Part shown: piece by piece, positions 1 to 9,242 of the stretch
Numbering within the stretch: the first letter of the stretch is position 1
Layout: each line of letters begins with the position of its first letter
Assembly: GCF_029218125.1 (NCBI RefSeq)
Contig: NZ_JARFXX010000005.1
Location: 124,001-188,000 of the forward strand
DNA: 64,000 nt
Direction: 5' to 3'
Source of the DNA: Oscillibacter faecalis_A
GTDB lineage: Bacteria; Bacillota; Clostridia; Oscillospirales; Oscillospiraceae
Position numbers and translations under genes: made by a program
Notes under the pieces: generated by a model
The model's database searches: none
What the model saw: the letters and a program-made list of their open reading frames with translations, nothing else
Told to the model about the DNA's origin: nothing

Positions 1-1
1 C

Positions 2-3000
2 GACATGACCATCAACGGGGATTTGACCGTAGATGGTTCGCAAATGGGCGGTCTTGTTCTCTGCGGCGGCGCAACGCTGACGGTCAACGGCGCTTTGATA
101 CACACCGGCGGAAACGCATTTTACATTTACGGGCAAACAAAAGACGGTAAGGGCACCGGAAAGCTGGTCATCAATAATTCAAATGGCAAGGACGCGGCGA
201 TCCGGTTGGAAGGTACAGGATATGTGCATCTGGGTATCAACAGCGGCGTGGTGGAGCTCCACGGGGGGAGCGCTCAGAAACTGGTCGATGGGGTTGGACT
301 GTACAGCACAAAACCGATACACAAGGGCATCCTTAACGGCAAGGTGGTATCTCCCTCGGAGTGGGGGGCTTCCAAAATAGAGGGAACTTCGCTCGTCCTT
401 GAATACTGCGATCATCTTAATCCTACATATACGCCCTCCGGGTCTGCAAAGCATAAAAAGATCTGTGACCAGTGCGGTTTTAATGTGACAGCGTCGTCAC
501 CAAAACTGGCGGATTGCACCTTTGATGGCACTGGCGGCTACGCCCAAGACGATGAAAACGGCCACTATGCGCTCTGCATCTGCGGCAACAGAGCCACCGC
601 CGCGACAGAGCATGACATGAAAACTACTTGGACAGATGATGGTCAGTGGCACACTTCAAAGTGCACAGCCTGCGGCTATACCAGCGGCGAACCGGCACCG
701 CACACCTATAAAGATGGCACATGCACAGTCTGCGGCTATGCCTGCCCCCACAAGGTGGTCAAAGACGGCAAATGCGCAGTCTGCCAGATGACCGGCATCG
801 TGGCCACCGTTGACGGCACCGCTTATACGGAAATTGCCGCAGCCGTCACCGACTGGCTGGCAAACGGCGGCACGCTGACCCTGCACGCCGACGGCGGCGC
901 CAATGCTTTTACAGCGTTCGGCGCGGCCAAAACTTTGACCATCGACCTGAACGGCCACCGGATTAACTGCGACACCGACAGTGGACGTACTGAGGTGAAC
1001 CTGAACGGCGTTGATTTGACCATCCGGGATTCCAGGGAAAAGGTCAGCAGTCAAGGCGTGTTCGGCCCCATCAACGCCGACAGCGGCACGCTGACTATGG
1101 AAAGCGGCTATCTTACGGGCCTGACGGTGCCGGACGATTCTAAGGCAAAGCTTCACCTGCATGGCGGTATAATAGGTATTATCTGCTCAAAGCCCGTCTA
1201 TACCCTGCTGGACGATGGGTATGCCCTGATGAATGGCAACATCACCGTAGATCCGACCGCGATTTTGAACGGAGGTACTGCAGTTTATACCGCTAAAGAC
1301 ACAAAGACGCAGCTTCTAAGCAAAGAAGAAACCGCCAGCGCCGCCATCGGCAGCAATACGATCCCCTTTACGCTTTCGCTGAAAACAGACGATGAAAACA
1401 TCGGGCGGATGGGTTTTGAGTGGTACGTCGTGAAGGAAAACGGTACAACGCAGAAGATCGCACCCTCCAATAGCAATGATATTGAGAAAAGACCGGACGA
1501 GAGCGGCGCTTACCGGTTTGACAAAGAGACGGTCGATTCCATCAACTGGACTGATTTGGAAGCCAACGAGACCTACGATGTCCTCTGCGTGGTCAACGGA
1601 AAGGAACGCGGCGGCGCTTACCGCTGGCAGACGCCCCTGCGGGGCTACAAGCTGACCGTCACCCCGGCCGACCTAAACAGCGGCAATACGGAGATCGAGG
1701 TCACAAACGCGGACAGCCTCGTGTATACCGGTAAGGCTCTTACCCCGGAAGTCAAGGTGACCTACAACAGCGCAGAATTGACAAAGGACAAGGATTATAC
1801 CGTTTCCTACGCAGACAACACCAACGCCGGAACGGCCACTGTGACCGTCACCGGAAAGGACAATTACGGCGGGACGGTATCCAAGGAATGGAAAATCATC
1901 CCGGCGGAACTGGACATCTCCAGAGTGACCGTGCCTGACAAGGCCTATGACGGCACCGCCGATGCGACCGGTACTGACGTGACCTTTACCGGACTGAAAA
2001 ATAATGAAAATTTCACTGCGGAGGATTACGCCGTCACGGCTCAGTTTAACAATGCCAGCGTGGAGCAGAACAAGTCTGTTACTGGTACGGTGAAACTGAA
2101 GGAAAACAGCAAGACAAAAAACTATGTGCTGAAAGACGGCGGGGCCTTCACCGCCTCCGGCAACATTACCAAGGCAGACGCACCGACCAGCACAGAGCAG
2201 CAGACAGTTACCGTCACGAACAACCGCGCGCATACCTATGAATTCGATCTGTCCGCGCTGCTGCCGAAGCTGGAAAGCCCCAAGGAATACGGCGAGGTGA
2301 CGTATGCGCTGGGTACGGATGCAATCAACTTTACCAACGATGGTTATTACGATGCAACGAAGGAGAGCGCGGAAGTCAAGGACGGCAAGCTGATTTTGCC
2401 CATTCAGGCCGTGGAAACGAAAGAAACAGGCAGCATTGGTTCTGTCGAGGTCAAGGTCTCTACGACCAACTACCATGACTTCACCCTGACCATCAACGTC
2501 GAGGCCACCAACAAGACCGTCCCCACCGGTACGCCGACCCTGAGCAAAACCACGCTGGCTTGGGGCGAGCAGCTTAACACCATCACCCTCTCCGGCGCGA
2601 TGAAAGACGGCGATACCGAGGTCAAGGGCACGTTTGTATGGACGAGTCCTGAGACAACGCCGGACAGCATGAGCGATTTTGAGGCAGAGTGGAAGTTTAC
2701 GCCGACAGAAACGGCTGTCTATGCGGAAACCTCCGGCATGGTGACGATCAAGGTCATTAAGGCCACGCCCACCGGCGCGCCCAAGTACACCGCCATCACC
2801 ACTGGCGGCAAAACACTGGAAGACGCAAGCCTGACTGCCGGCACCATTCAGCCCGAGGGTACAATTCAGTGGGAACTGGACGAAACGACGGTTGTGACGG
2901 CGAACACGGCCTACAAGTGGGTCTTTACGCCGAAGGACCAAGAAAATTACGATGTGCTGACCGGTTTCATCACGCCATACAGCGTGAGCAGCAATACCGG

Positions 3001-4066
3001 TGGATCTTCCTCCGGCGGTTCTTCCAGCGGCGGCGGTTCGTCCTCCGACCGGGACGACTACGACAGCAACCCGGTCATCAAGACGGAGACGAAAAACAAT
3101 CCTGACGGCTCCACCACCAAGACCGAGACCCGCAAAGACGGCTCCGTGACCCAGACCACCACCGCCAAGGACGGCGGCGTTTCCAAGACTGAGACCAAGA
3201 AGGACGGAAGTTCCATTACTGAAACCAAGCTCGCCGACGGCTCCACCGGCACGGTGAAAACCGACAAGAACGGCCAGACCGAGGCGAAAACTGCCCTGAG
3301 CAACAAGGCCGTGGAGGACGCCAAGAAGAACGGCGAGGCCGTCAAGGCCCCTGTGGAAGTCGAGGCTTCCCGTGATTCCAGCACCGCCCCCACCGTCAAG
3401 GTGGAGCTGCCCAAGAACGCGGGCGAGACCGAGGTGGAAATTCCCGTTTCCAACGCGAAGCCCGGCACCGTGGCGGTGCTCGTCCATCCCGACGGCACGG
3501 AGGAGATTTTGAAGGCTTCCGTTCCCACCGAGAACGGCATCCGCCTCACCGTGGACGGCAATGCCACGGTGAAGATCGTTGACAACTCCAAGGATTTCAT
3601 TGACACCCGGAATCACTGGGCGAGGGAGGAGATCGACTTCGTCAGCGCCCGCGAGCTGGTGAACGGCGTGAGCGACACGATCTACGCGCCCAACGCCTCC
3701 GCCACCCGTGCCCAGCTTTGGACGATTTTGGCGCGGCAGAACGACGCGGATCTCTCCGGCGGCGCCAACTGGTACGAAAGGGCGCAGCTGTGGTCCAAGG
3801 ATAAGGGTATTTCCGACGGCACGGAGCCCAACGCCGCCATCAACCGCGCCCAGATGGTCACCATGCTGTGGCGCACCATGGGTCAGCCCACGGCAACGGA
3901 TAAGGTCAGCTTTGCTGATGTTCCCGCCGGCAGCTACTACGCGCAGGCCGTGGCTTGGGCCGTGGAAAGCGGCATTACCGCCGGCGTGGGCGGCGGACGC
4001 TTCGACCCCTCCGCCACCTGCACCCGCGCGCAGATCGCCGCGTTCCTGGCACGCTCCATGAAGTGA
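2..4066 (+). CDS. Large SLH-domain cell-surface protein, 5' end outside window
   Basis: The frame is open from the left edge, so the N-terminus and any signal peptide are missing; at least 1,353 residues are present. From N to C the protein has a glycine/asparagine-rich beta-helix-like segment (about 1-130), a stretch with several CxxC pairs resembling small zinc ribbons (about 150-265), repeated Ig-like/YDG- and MBG-like modules (about 550-1000), a Gly/Ser linker, a Lys/Thr/Asp-rich repeat region, and three S-layer-homology repeats in the last ~155 residues (motifs such as TRAQ, NRAQM and TRAQIAAF). SLH repeats bind secondary wall polymer, so the protein should be displayed on the cell wall. 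The ligand of the outer part is unknown. A strong hairpin terminator follows directly. Confidence 0.9.
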   Translation, partial: DMTINGDLTVDGSQMGGLVLCGGATLTVNGALIHTGGNAFYIYGQTKDGKGTGKLVINNSNGKDAAIRLEGTGYVHLGINSGVVELHGGSAQKLVDGVGLYSTKPIHKGILNGKVVSPSEWGASKIEGTSLVLEYCDHLNPTYTPSGSAKHKKICDQCGFNVTASSPKLADCTFDGTGGYAQDDENGHYALCICGNRATAATEHDMKTTWTDDGQWHTSKCTACGYTSGEPAPHTYKDGTCTVCGYACPHKVVKDGKCAVCQMTGIVATVDGTAYTEIAAAVTDWLANGGTLTLHADGGANAFTAFGAAKTLTIDLNGHRINCDTDSGRTEVNLNGVDLTIRDSREKVSSQGVFGPINADSGTLTMESGYLTGLTVPDDSKAKLHLHGGIIGIICSKPVYTLLDDGYALMNGNITVDPTAILNGGTAVYTAKDTKTQLLSKEETASAAIGSNTIPFTLSLKTDDENIGRMGFEWYVVKENGTTQKIAPSNSNDIEKRPDESGAYRFDKETVDSINWTDLEANETYDVLCVVNGKERGGAYRWQTPLRGYKLTVTPADLNSGNTEIEVTNADSLVYTGKALTPEVKVTYNSAELTKDKDYTVSYADNTNAGTATVTVTGKDNYGGTVSKEWKIIPAELDISRVTVPDKAYDGTADATGTDVTFTGLKNNENFTAEDYAVTAQFNNASVEQNKSVTGTVKLKENSKTKNYVLKDGGAFTASGNITKADAPTSTEQQTVTVTNNRAHTYEFDLSALLPKLESPKEYGEVTYALGTDAINFTNDGYYDATKESAEVKDGKLILPIQAVETKETGSIGSVEVKVSTTNYHDFTLTINVEATNKTVPTGTPTLSKTTLAWGEQLNTITLSGAMKDGDTEVKGTFVWTSPETTPDSMSDFEAEWKFTPTETAVYAETSGMVTIKVIKATPTGAPKYTAITTGGKTLEDASLTAGTIQPEGTIQWELDETTVVTANTAYKWVFTPKDQENYDVLTGFITPYSVSSNTGGSSSGGSSSGGGSSSDRDDYDSNPVIKTETKNNPDGSTTKTETRKDGSVTQTTTAKDGGVSKTETKKDGSSITETKLADGSTGTVKTDKNGQTEAKTALSNKAVEDAKKNGEAVKAPVEVEASRDSSTAPTVKVELPKNAGETEVEIPVSNAKPGTVAVLVHPDGTEEILKASVPTENGIRLTVDGNATVKIVDNSKDFIDTRNHWAREEIDFVSARELVNGVSDTIYAPNASATRAQLWTILARQNDADLSGGANWYERAQLWSKDKGISDGTEPNAAINRAQMVTMLWRTMGQPTATDKVSFADVPAGSYYAQAVAWAVESGITAGVGGGRFDPSATCTRAQIAAFLARSMK

Positions 4067-4071
4067 CACAA

Positions 4072-4113
4072 AAACAGCTCCGGTCCCTTTCAAGAAAGGG
4101 GACCGGAGCTGTT
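4072..4113 (+). terminator. Rho-independent terminator after the SLH gene
   Basis: Inverted repeat with arms CAGCTCCGGTCCC and GGGACCGGAGCTG, starting 6 bases after the stop codon. The flanking AAA/TTT extends the stem. Confidence 0.85.
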
Positions 4114-4261
4114 TGCCGTGAACTGCCGCTGTTCCAGAAAAAACGGGACACATTTTGCACCGCTGAAAGATGTGTTGAATCTCTCAATAATTATCCGTTT
4201 TCCTTGCGCATTTACCGTATGCTATCCTCGTCCAACGGTGACGATGATATAATTCCCCCAT

Positions 4262-4512
4262 GCAGACGGAGGATCCCTGCTTTATCCCTGCTTTCTTTTT
4301 CGCCCTCGAAAAAGTTGTGAAAAGCATAGGAAATGCAGTCATACCAACATTTCCAACACGTTGGTCACACGGCCTTCAACACCTCCGGCACAAACGTTTC
4401 ATGTTTGCTTTCACGAGCGAAAGTGAGTACACACTCGGCTCTTCAAGAAAAATCGCACACATCGGCTTACATGGCGAAACAGGGGGGCTTCCCTCCCTCG
4501 GCCACAGCACAG
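4262..4512 (-). repeat. Partial copy R1 of the island's structured non-coding repeat
   Basis: Clearly homologous to 16940-17200 and, on the opposite strand, to the repeats at 22.1-22.9, 27.2-27.7 and 31.9-32.4 kb. Shared blocks include TTTCCAACACGTTGGTCACA, GTTTGCTTTCAC and GAAACAGGGG. There is no integrase or tRNA fragment here, so this is an orphan piece. The gene-free stretch 4114-4709 otherwise holds nothing I recognise. Confidence 0.7.
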
Positions 4513-4709
4513 TCTTGTGCTACCAGCGAAATTACTCTGAATGCCGTATCTGTAATCCCAGATTCCGCCACGCTTTTATAAACATACATTTCCCGGTTCT
4601 CTGTGCCCCCACTATCAGCAACAGCTCTATTCAAAAGCTGTTTCAGGTATTGTCAGAGCTGCTGAAATAAGCTATGATTGATATGGTCGGCAAGTTGAGC
4701 TGAGCGAGC

Positions 4710-4811
4710 ATGGACAAAAATATAGGTGCAAACACGATTACGGAGGAAGACAGTACGCCCTGCTGCGTCGAAGAGTGCGGAAAAAGGGAGTGCAACCGCT
4801 ATCCTGCTTGA
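4710..4811 (+). CDS. Possible 33-aa cysteine-rich peptide
   Basis: A short ATG-started frame whose C-terminal half has five cysteines (CC, C, C spacing in a CCVEECGKREC motif). It lies 44 bp upstream of two tiny membrane-peptide frames and a flavodoxin, in the same direction. The Shine-Dalgarno match is poor and nothing else supports translation. It could be a metal-binding peptide or chance. Confidence 0.25.
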   Translation: MDKNIGANTITEEDSTPCCVEECGKRECNRYPA

Positions 4812-4855
4812 TAATCCGGATTTGCAAATAAGACCGTTAAGGGATGGGTGAATGA

Positions 4856-4981
4856 ATGAAGATCATATATGAACTTTCCTGGCTATGGGAAACGCTGGGC
4901 ATTGCGCTTATGGCGGCGGTTGCTTGTGTGACTGGTGCTATGCTGATATGCAGAGCAAAAAAAAGAAGAAACTCAGCATGA
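4856..4981 (+). CDS. Small one-helix membrane peptide (41 aa)
   Basis: Short frame with one hydrophobic helix (residues about 8-31) followed by a basic tail (RAKKRRN), the usual layout of a single-pass small membrane protein with its C-terminus inside. An alternative in-phase-shifted ATG sits 4 bases upstream. Its stop codon overlaps the start of the next frame (ATGA), suggesting translational coupling, and a flavodoxin follows 105 bp later. Function unknown. It may anchor or assist the flavodoxin, which is only inferred from adjacency. Confidence 0.45.
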   Translation: MKIIYELSWLWETLGIALMAAVACVTGAMLICRAKKRRNSA

Positions 4982-5067
4982 AGAGCACAGTAGTTATCGG
5001 GATTGCAGCCTTTATAATTGCCATCGTTGCAGTTATTGAGATTGCCCGGATTCCGATGCCGCTTTGA
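4978..5067 (+). CDS. Tiny hydrophobic peptide (29 aa), coupled to the preceding frame
   Basis: ATG overlaps the preceding stop as ATGA. After the leader MKST the product is almost entirely a hydrophobic helix rich in Ile/Val/Ala. It ends 19 bp before the flavodoxin start. No family is recognised. The coupling and hydrophobicity are the only evidence that it is real. Confidence 0.35.
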   Translation: MKSTVVIGIAAFIIAIVAVIEIARIPMPL

Positions 5068-5086
5068 CGAAACAGGAGGCTTTGAT

Positions 5087-5587
5087 ATGGGCAAAGGAAG
5101 ATATTCAATTGTATTCAATAGCCTGACGGGCAATACGAAGAAACTTGCCGATACAATTTATGCAGTGCTTCCCAAAGAAAACTGTGACTATTTCGGGGCA
5201 CCTAAAGAAGGAGGGCTATACTCCGAGATGCTCTATATTGGGTTTTGGACGGACAAGGGGAATGCAGATAAGTCCACCCTGACATTACTGTCAACGTTGA
5301 AGGGCAAAAAGATCTTTCTATTTGGAACAGCGGGCTTCGGCGGCAGCGATGCATATTTCCAGAAGATACTCGATCATGTCAAGCGGTCTATCGATTCAAG
5401 TAATTCCGTGGTCGGAGAATATATGTGTCAGGGCAAAATGCCGCCGTCTGTACGGGAACGCTACATGAAAATGAAAGCACAGCCGGAGCATCCGGAAAGT
5501 ATCGATGCGCTGATTGAGAACTTTGACCGAGCTCTCTCCCATCCGGATGGGAATGATTTAGAGAGACTTAGAAAGGTAATTGTGTGA
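5087..5587 (+). CDS. Flavodoxin-family protein
   Basis: A 166-residue protein starting at an ATG 7 bases after a good AGGAGG. The N-terminal strand-loop SIVFNSLTGNTKKLAD matches the FMN phosphate-binding loop of flavodoxins (S/T-x-T-G-N-T), and the length fits a short-chain flavodoxin. A mid-protein segment FGTAGFGGSDAYF corresponds to the loop that contacts the flavin in related proteins. It should bind FMN and act as a cytoplasmic low-potential electron carrier; its partner is unknown. The two preceding micro-frames are likely co-transcribed. A hairpin at 5700-5724 ends the unit. Confidence 0.8.
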   Translation: MGKGRYSIVFNSLTGNTKKLADTIYAVLPKENCDYFGAPKEGGLYSEMLYIGFWTDKGNADKSTLTLLSTLKGKKIFLFGTAGFGGSDAYFQKILDHVKRSIDSSNSVVGEYMCQGKMPPSVRERYMKMKAQPEHPESIDALIENFDRALSHPDGNDLERLRKVIV

Positions 5588-5699
5588 TAAAATCTCAACA
5601 TGATCTGACAAAAGGCGGGCTGTCGCTCGGAATGGGCGGTGACCCGCTCATCATTTCAGTGCATCTCCGATCCCGCTGTTTTTAGTCCAAAATAAATCA

Positions 5700-5724
5700 A
5701 AGCCTCCGGCTAAGCCGGAGGCTT
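5700..5724 (+). terminator. Hairpin terminator, with two further hairpins behind it
   Basis: AAGCCTCCGG / CCGGAGGCTT stem. It is followed by small perfect hairpins at 5730-5744 (AGCCC/GGGCT) and 5759-5770 (CCCCTTAAGGGG). The last two may be the end of a decayed insertion sequence rather than terminators. Confidence 0.6.
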
Positions 5725-5776
5725 GAGTAAGCCCTATAAGGGCTTTATACGGGCAATGCCCCTTAAGGGGTTTTGG

Positions 5777-6063
5777 TTATGCCTTAGTATTCTTGCTCCC
5801 CGTAAACGGGTCTATAAATTCCTTGATGCTTACTTGGTCGGCTATTTGGTCTTCTTGCAGTTGGTTCTGTATGTAAGCTTTAATCGCTTTTTTGTTTCGT
5901 CCTACTGTAAACATGGCTCTTTGCAGGAAGGTCACGGCCTGCGCTCTCATGCAGGTGGCATCGGGAGAGAACTTTCCACCGCCCGTTCCTGTGTAGGCAC
6001 CGTTTTCCACAGTCCAGACCACAGCCTTGGCATATTAAGCACCTGCTGGGACATCAAAGAAGA
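5777..6063 (-). pseudogene. SLH-domain remnant with in-frame stop and foreign tail
   Basis: On the minus strand the frame reads an SLH repeat (FFDVPAGA, then YAKAVVWTVENG, then FSPDATCMRAQAV), clearly related to the C-terminus of the protein at the left edge. A TAA at 6035-6037 interrupts it where SLH repeats have tyrosine. After the repeat the frame runs into about 40 unrelated residues (from TVGRNKKAIKAY to the stop), so the original C-terminus has been replaced. The upstream stretch 6064-6208 has no usable frame. I read this as a gene fossil with a fused 3' tail of unknown origin. Confidence 0.65.
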
Positions 6064-6208
6064 TGCCCATCTCCGATGATACTTCGCTGATTGCCGCTCC
6101 AGTCTGACCCTAATCTCTTTATGCTGAGCTTTGGCCGATGCCTTGGAGCGGCGCTCAAGTACCTCGCTTGGTTTGACCGTAATCAGATGACTTGTAAAAA
6201 ATACTGTT

Positions 6209-7375
6209 TTACCCCCTGACGGTGTCTGTAATCGATGCGGACAACGGAAGTGTTACGGCCAGCACACTGCCGCTGTCATTGCTTTCCTCCACCCAAACGC
6301 GGCCGCCGTGGAGCCGTGCGATCTCCCACACCAGCGGAAGGCCGAGTCCCGCTCCGCCAAGCTCGCGGCTGAGGGACTTGTCCACGCGGAAAAAGGGCTG
6401 GAAGATACTCTGCCAGAACTCCTGTGGGATGCCGCGGCCAGTATCCGCTACATGGATGACCGCCTGTCCGTCCCGTTGCTGAACATCCACCTTCACCATA
6501 CCACCGGGACGGTTATATTTGACGGCATTCTCCACCAGATTGAAAAACATCCGGCAAAGCAGCATATCGCTGCCGACAACGGTAACATCCTCCCCCTCAC
6601 GCGAGAGGGAAATCCCGCTGCGCTCGGCCCGCAGGGCGAGGTCAGCAAAGACCTCATCGATCATGGGCGAAAGCAGAATGACATCGTCGCGTGGAACGGA
6701 CTGAAGATCGCTCATGTCCAGCAGCGCATGCGTGAGCCGACTGAGCCGCTGGACTTCGTCCTGCAGGGCGTCGAGGAACGCCGCGCTTTCCGGCAGAATA
6801 TCCGGATGCTCATCGGAGAAAAGCTCCAGTTGTGTTTGCAGCAGCGTCAACGGCGTGCGCAGTTCATGGGCGGCGTTGCCGACGAACTGCCGCTGGGCGT
6901 CAAAGCCGCGGCTTAGGCGCTCCAGCATTTCATTGAGAGCGTGGGTGAGGGAGCGAAGCTCCGGCAGGGTCTCTTCGTCGAGCCGGATCTCGGAAAGGTT
7001 GCTTGTCTCCACCTGTTCGGCCTGCCCGGCAAAGCGGCGCAGCGGACGCAATGCACGACCGCTGACGAAATAGGCCAACATACCGCCGAGCAGTGCGATT
7101 GCTGCTGTGATGTACCAGTTTGTTGTGCGGAAACGCGCCTGCGCCCCACTGACAACGATTGTCAAGCCCTCACCGGATGGGACGAGCTGTGGGTCAAAGC
7201 TGGCAGTCTCTCCGTCCTCGAAGACAATAGGACCATAGTCTTGAAGTGAATCCGCGATGGAGTCCATATAATATACGCCAGACGAGCAGAGCAACAGATT
7301 CATGGAGATGCAGGTGACACCTGTAAGCAGGATGGTCATCAGCGTGATGCGCCATTGGAGAGACAGCTTCTTCAT
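6209..7375 (-). CDS. Two-component sensor histidine kinase
   Basis: A 388-residue membrane kinase with a hydrophobic segment at about 8-30, a short ~50-residue extracytoplasmic loop, a second membrane helix at about 86-105, a HAMP-like linker, a HisKA box with the phospho-acceptor His170 (AAHELRTPLT), and an ATPase domain with N-box (NLVENAVKYN), G1 (DTGRGIP) and G2 (GAGLGLPL) motifs. Its ATG overlaps the regulator's stop codon by 4 bases (ATGA), so the pair is translationally coupled. The sensory loop is small and gives no hint of ligand. The divergent neighbour is a redox/iron-sulphur operon, which might be a target; that is inference only. Confidence 0.92.
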   Translation of the reverse strand: MKKLSLQWRITLMTILLTGVTCISMNLLLCSSGVYYMDSIADSLQDYGPIVFEDGETASFDPQLVPSGEGLTIVVSGAQARFRTTNWYITAAIALLGGMLAYFVSGRALRPLRRFAGQAEQVETSNLSEIRLDEETLPELRSLTHALNEMLERLSRGFDAQRQFVGNAAHELRTPLTLLQTQLELFSDEHPDILPESAAFLDALQDEVQRLSRLTHALLDMSDLQSVPRDDVILLSPMIDEVFADLALRAERSGISLSREGEDVTVVGSDMLLCRMFFNLVENAVKYNRPGGMVKVDVQQRDGQAVIHVADTGRGIPQEFWQSIFQPFFRVDKSLSRELGGAGLGLPLVWEIARLHGGRVWVEESNDSGSVLAVTLPLSASITDTVRG

Positions 7376-8049
7376 TCTTCCGGTCCTCCCAACAGATACC
7401 CTTCTCCGATGCGGTTATGAATGGGATCATAGCCCATCGCAGCGCGCAGCTTTTTCCGCAGTGCGGAGATGTGGACGCGGATGGCATTGCTGAAGCCGTC
7501 CACGCTATTGTCCCAAACATGGTCGATCAGTTCCTCCTGACTGACCGGGCGGCCCCGATTGAGCAGCAAATACTCTAAAATGCCGCTCTCTTTTTTGGTG
7601 AGGGAGACGTCCTGTCCGTTCACCGCGGCGATGCGGCTTCTTGTGTCGAAGCGCAGTGTGCCGAAGGAGAGACACACATCCGGCTGAATGAACTGCCGCT
7701 GGGTCAAGCTGCGGATGCGCGCTTCCAGCTCGGCCAGCGCAAAGGGCTTGGAGAGATAGTCATTGGCACCTGCGTCAAGGCCATCCACCTTGTCGGCGGT
7801 GCCGCTGCGGGCTGAGAGAATCAGCACCCGCGTTTCGCGGTCAGTCTGCCGCAGTGTGCGCAGCACGCTCATGCCGTCCAGCTTGGGTAGGTTCAGATCC
7901 AGCAGCACCAGATCGTAGCATTCCACCTCCAAAAGCTGCAATGCCTGCTCGCCGTCGTAGGCGAGATCTACGCTGTAACCCAACCGGCGCAGTCGGCGTG
8001 CGACGGCATCGCACAGCGTGCGTTCATCTTCAATGAGCAAAAGACGCAT
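7372..8049 (-). CDS. OmpR/PhoB-family response regulator
   Basis: 225 residues starting at MRLLLIEDE, behind a good GGAGGG Shine-Dalgarno. Upstream in-frame codons are non-coding in character, so this start is chosen. The receiver domain has the acidic pair ED at 7-8, phospho-acceptor Asp51 (LLDLNLP) and Lys of the KPF motif. The C-terminal winged helix ends in the typical VRVHISALRKKL-type recognition helix and IGEGYLL hairpin. It is the partner of the kinase encoded immediately downstream. It likely also controls its own operon or the divergent CXXC/4Fe-4S/TlpA operon 140 bp away. Confidence 0.93.
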   Translation of the reverse strand: MRLLLIEDERTLCDAVARRLRRLGYSVDLAYDGEQALQLLEVECYDLVLLDLNLPKLDGMSVLRTLRQTDRETRVLILSARSGTADKVDGLDAGANDYLSKPFALAELEARIRSLTQRQFIQPDVCLSFGTLRFDTRSRIAAVNGQDVSLTKKESGILEYLLLNRGRPVSQEELIDHVWDNSVDGFSNAIRVHISALRKKLRAAMGYDPIHNRIGEGYLLGGPEE

Positions 8050-8191
8050 GGTATGCCCTCCTTTTCCCGTATAATCTATCCGAAGTATAGCACATTGCGA
8101 TAAAGTTTTTGTTAATTTTCCGTTCTTAACATCAGCTTTAGGGGCGAAGCGGTATGATGAGATGCAGAAAAAGCGAAAGGGTGAAGAAAAT

Positions 8192-8338
8192 ATGAGAGTT
8201 GACCGCAAGACTGCGGTGCAGATTGCGCTGTTGTTCGCCGGAGCTGCCATGCTGTGCGTCGGCGTACTGCGGGGCGAAACGGCCACGGTGCTGAGCAAGG
8301 CCATTAAAGTATGTCTGGAGTGTGTGGGGATTGGATAA
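8192..8338 (+). CDS. CD1871A-type CXXC-motif small protein (48 aa)
   Basis: Start ATG follows GAAAGGGTGAAGAAAAT. The product has one hydrophobic helix (residues about 7-24) and ends ...KVCLECVGIG, a CxxC motif at the C-terminus. This matches what I remember of the small CD1871A CXXC family, found next to a 4Fe-4S membrane protein and a thioredoxin-like lipoprotein, exactly the arrangement here. Its stop overlaps the likely TTG start of the next gene. A role as a thiol or metal relay in the redox module is plausible but not shown. Confidence 0.75.
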   Translation: MRVDRKTAVQIALLFAGAAMLCVGVLRGETATVLSKAIKVCLECVGIG

Positions 8339-9242
8339 AAAACATCAAACAATTTCCCATCTCCTTGCCCGCTGGCGGGGATGGATCCAGGCGGGGGCGG
8401 CGCTGCTGACCAATCTTCACCTGCCGAACTTCTTCAAGGGAAGTCTTTATCAGGGGGCGGGAAAGACCGTCTGCGTGCCGGGGCTGAACTGCTATTCCTG
8501 TCCCGCGGCGACCGGGGCCTGTCCCATCGGCTCCTTTCAGGCGGTGGTTGGCTCATCGAAGTTCCGTTTCTCCTATTATATCACAGGCTTTCTCATCCTG
8601 TTAGGGGTTTTGCTGGGACGCTTCATCTGCGGCTTTCTCTGCCCCTTTGGGTGGTTTCAGGAGCTGCTGCATAAAATTCCCACAAAAAAGCTCTCCACAA
8701 AGAAGCTGAAGCCTCTGACCTACCTCAAATACGCCGTTTTGCTGGGGATGGTCGTTTTGCTGCCGGCGTTTCTGGTGAACGACGTGGGTATGGGGGACCC
8801 CTTTTTCTGCAAGTACCTCTGTCCGCAGGGCGTGCTGGAGGGGGCGATCCCGCTGTCCCTCGCCAATTCCGGCATCCGGGCGGCGCTGGGCAAGCTGTTT
8901 ACCTGGAAGTTCAGTATTCTGCTGGCGGTGGTTGCGCTGAGCGTGGTGTTCTACCGGCCGTTTTGCAAATGGCTCTGCCCGCTGGGGGCGTTCTACGCAC
9001 TCTTTAACCGGGTGTCCCTCCTTCAGATGAAGGTGGACGGGCATAAATGCGTTTCCTGCGGGAAATGCGCCAGAGCCTGCAAGATGGACGTGGACGTGAC
9101 GAAAACGCCCAACCATACCGAGTGTATCCGCTGCGGGATGTGCGTCAGCGCTTGTCCCACCGGGGCCGTGAGCTTCCGCTATGGCTTTGGAGACGGAAAA
9201 CAAAATATCAACATTGAAGAAAACACGGAGGAAACAACATGA
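8331..9242 (+). CDS. 4Fe-4S membrane protein, NapH/CcoG-like polyferredoxin
   Basis: About 303 residues. A TTG at 8331, 10 bases after GGAG, is the best start; a GTG at 8322 is an alternative. The protein has about five membrane helices and cysteine motifs in the order CYSCPAATGACP near the N-terminus, CGFLCPFGWF, CKYLCPQG and CKWLCPLGAF, then two classical 4Fe-4S clusters at the C-terminus (CVSCGKCARAC and CIRCGMCVSAC). This is the NapH/RnfB-like layout for moving electrons between the membrane pool and an extracytoplasmic acceptor. It overlaps the TlpA-like gene by ATGA, so electrons probably pass to that thiol protein (inference). Confidence 0.88.
   Translation: MDKKHQTISHLLARWRGWIQAGAALLTNLHLPNFFKGSLYQGAGKTVCVPGLNCYSCPAATGACPIGSFQAVVGSSKFRFSYYITGFLILLGVLLGRFICGFLCPFGWFQELLHKIPTKKLSTKKLKPLTYLKYAVLLGMVVLLPAFLVNDVGMGDPFFCKYLCPQGVLEGAIPLSLANSGIRAALGKLFTWKFSILLAVVALSVVFYRPFCKWLCPLGAFYALFNRVSLLQMKVDGHKCVSCGKCARACKMDVDVTKTPNHTECIRCGMCVSACPTGAVSFRYGFGDGKQNINIEENTEETT

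Noticed and set aside
1673..4153. 826-codon open frame on the minus strand opposite the SLH gene
   Set aside because: It mirrors the GC-rich third codon positions of the plus-strand gene, has no domain or ribosome site, and the plus strand is clearly SLH.
4260..4670. 136-codon plus-strand frame in the first repeat copy
   Set aside because: Lies over a non-coding repeat; the frame is not open in other copies.
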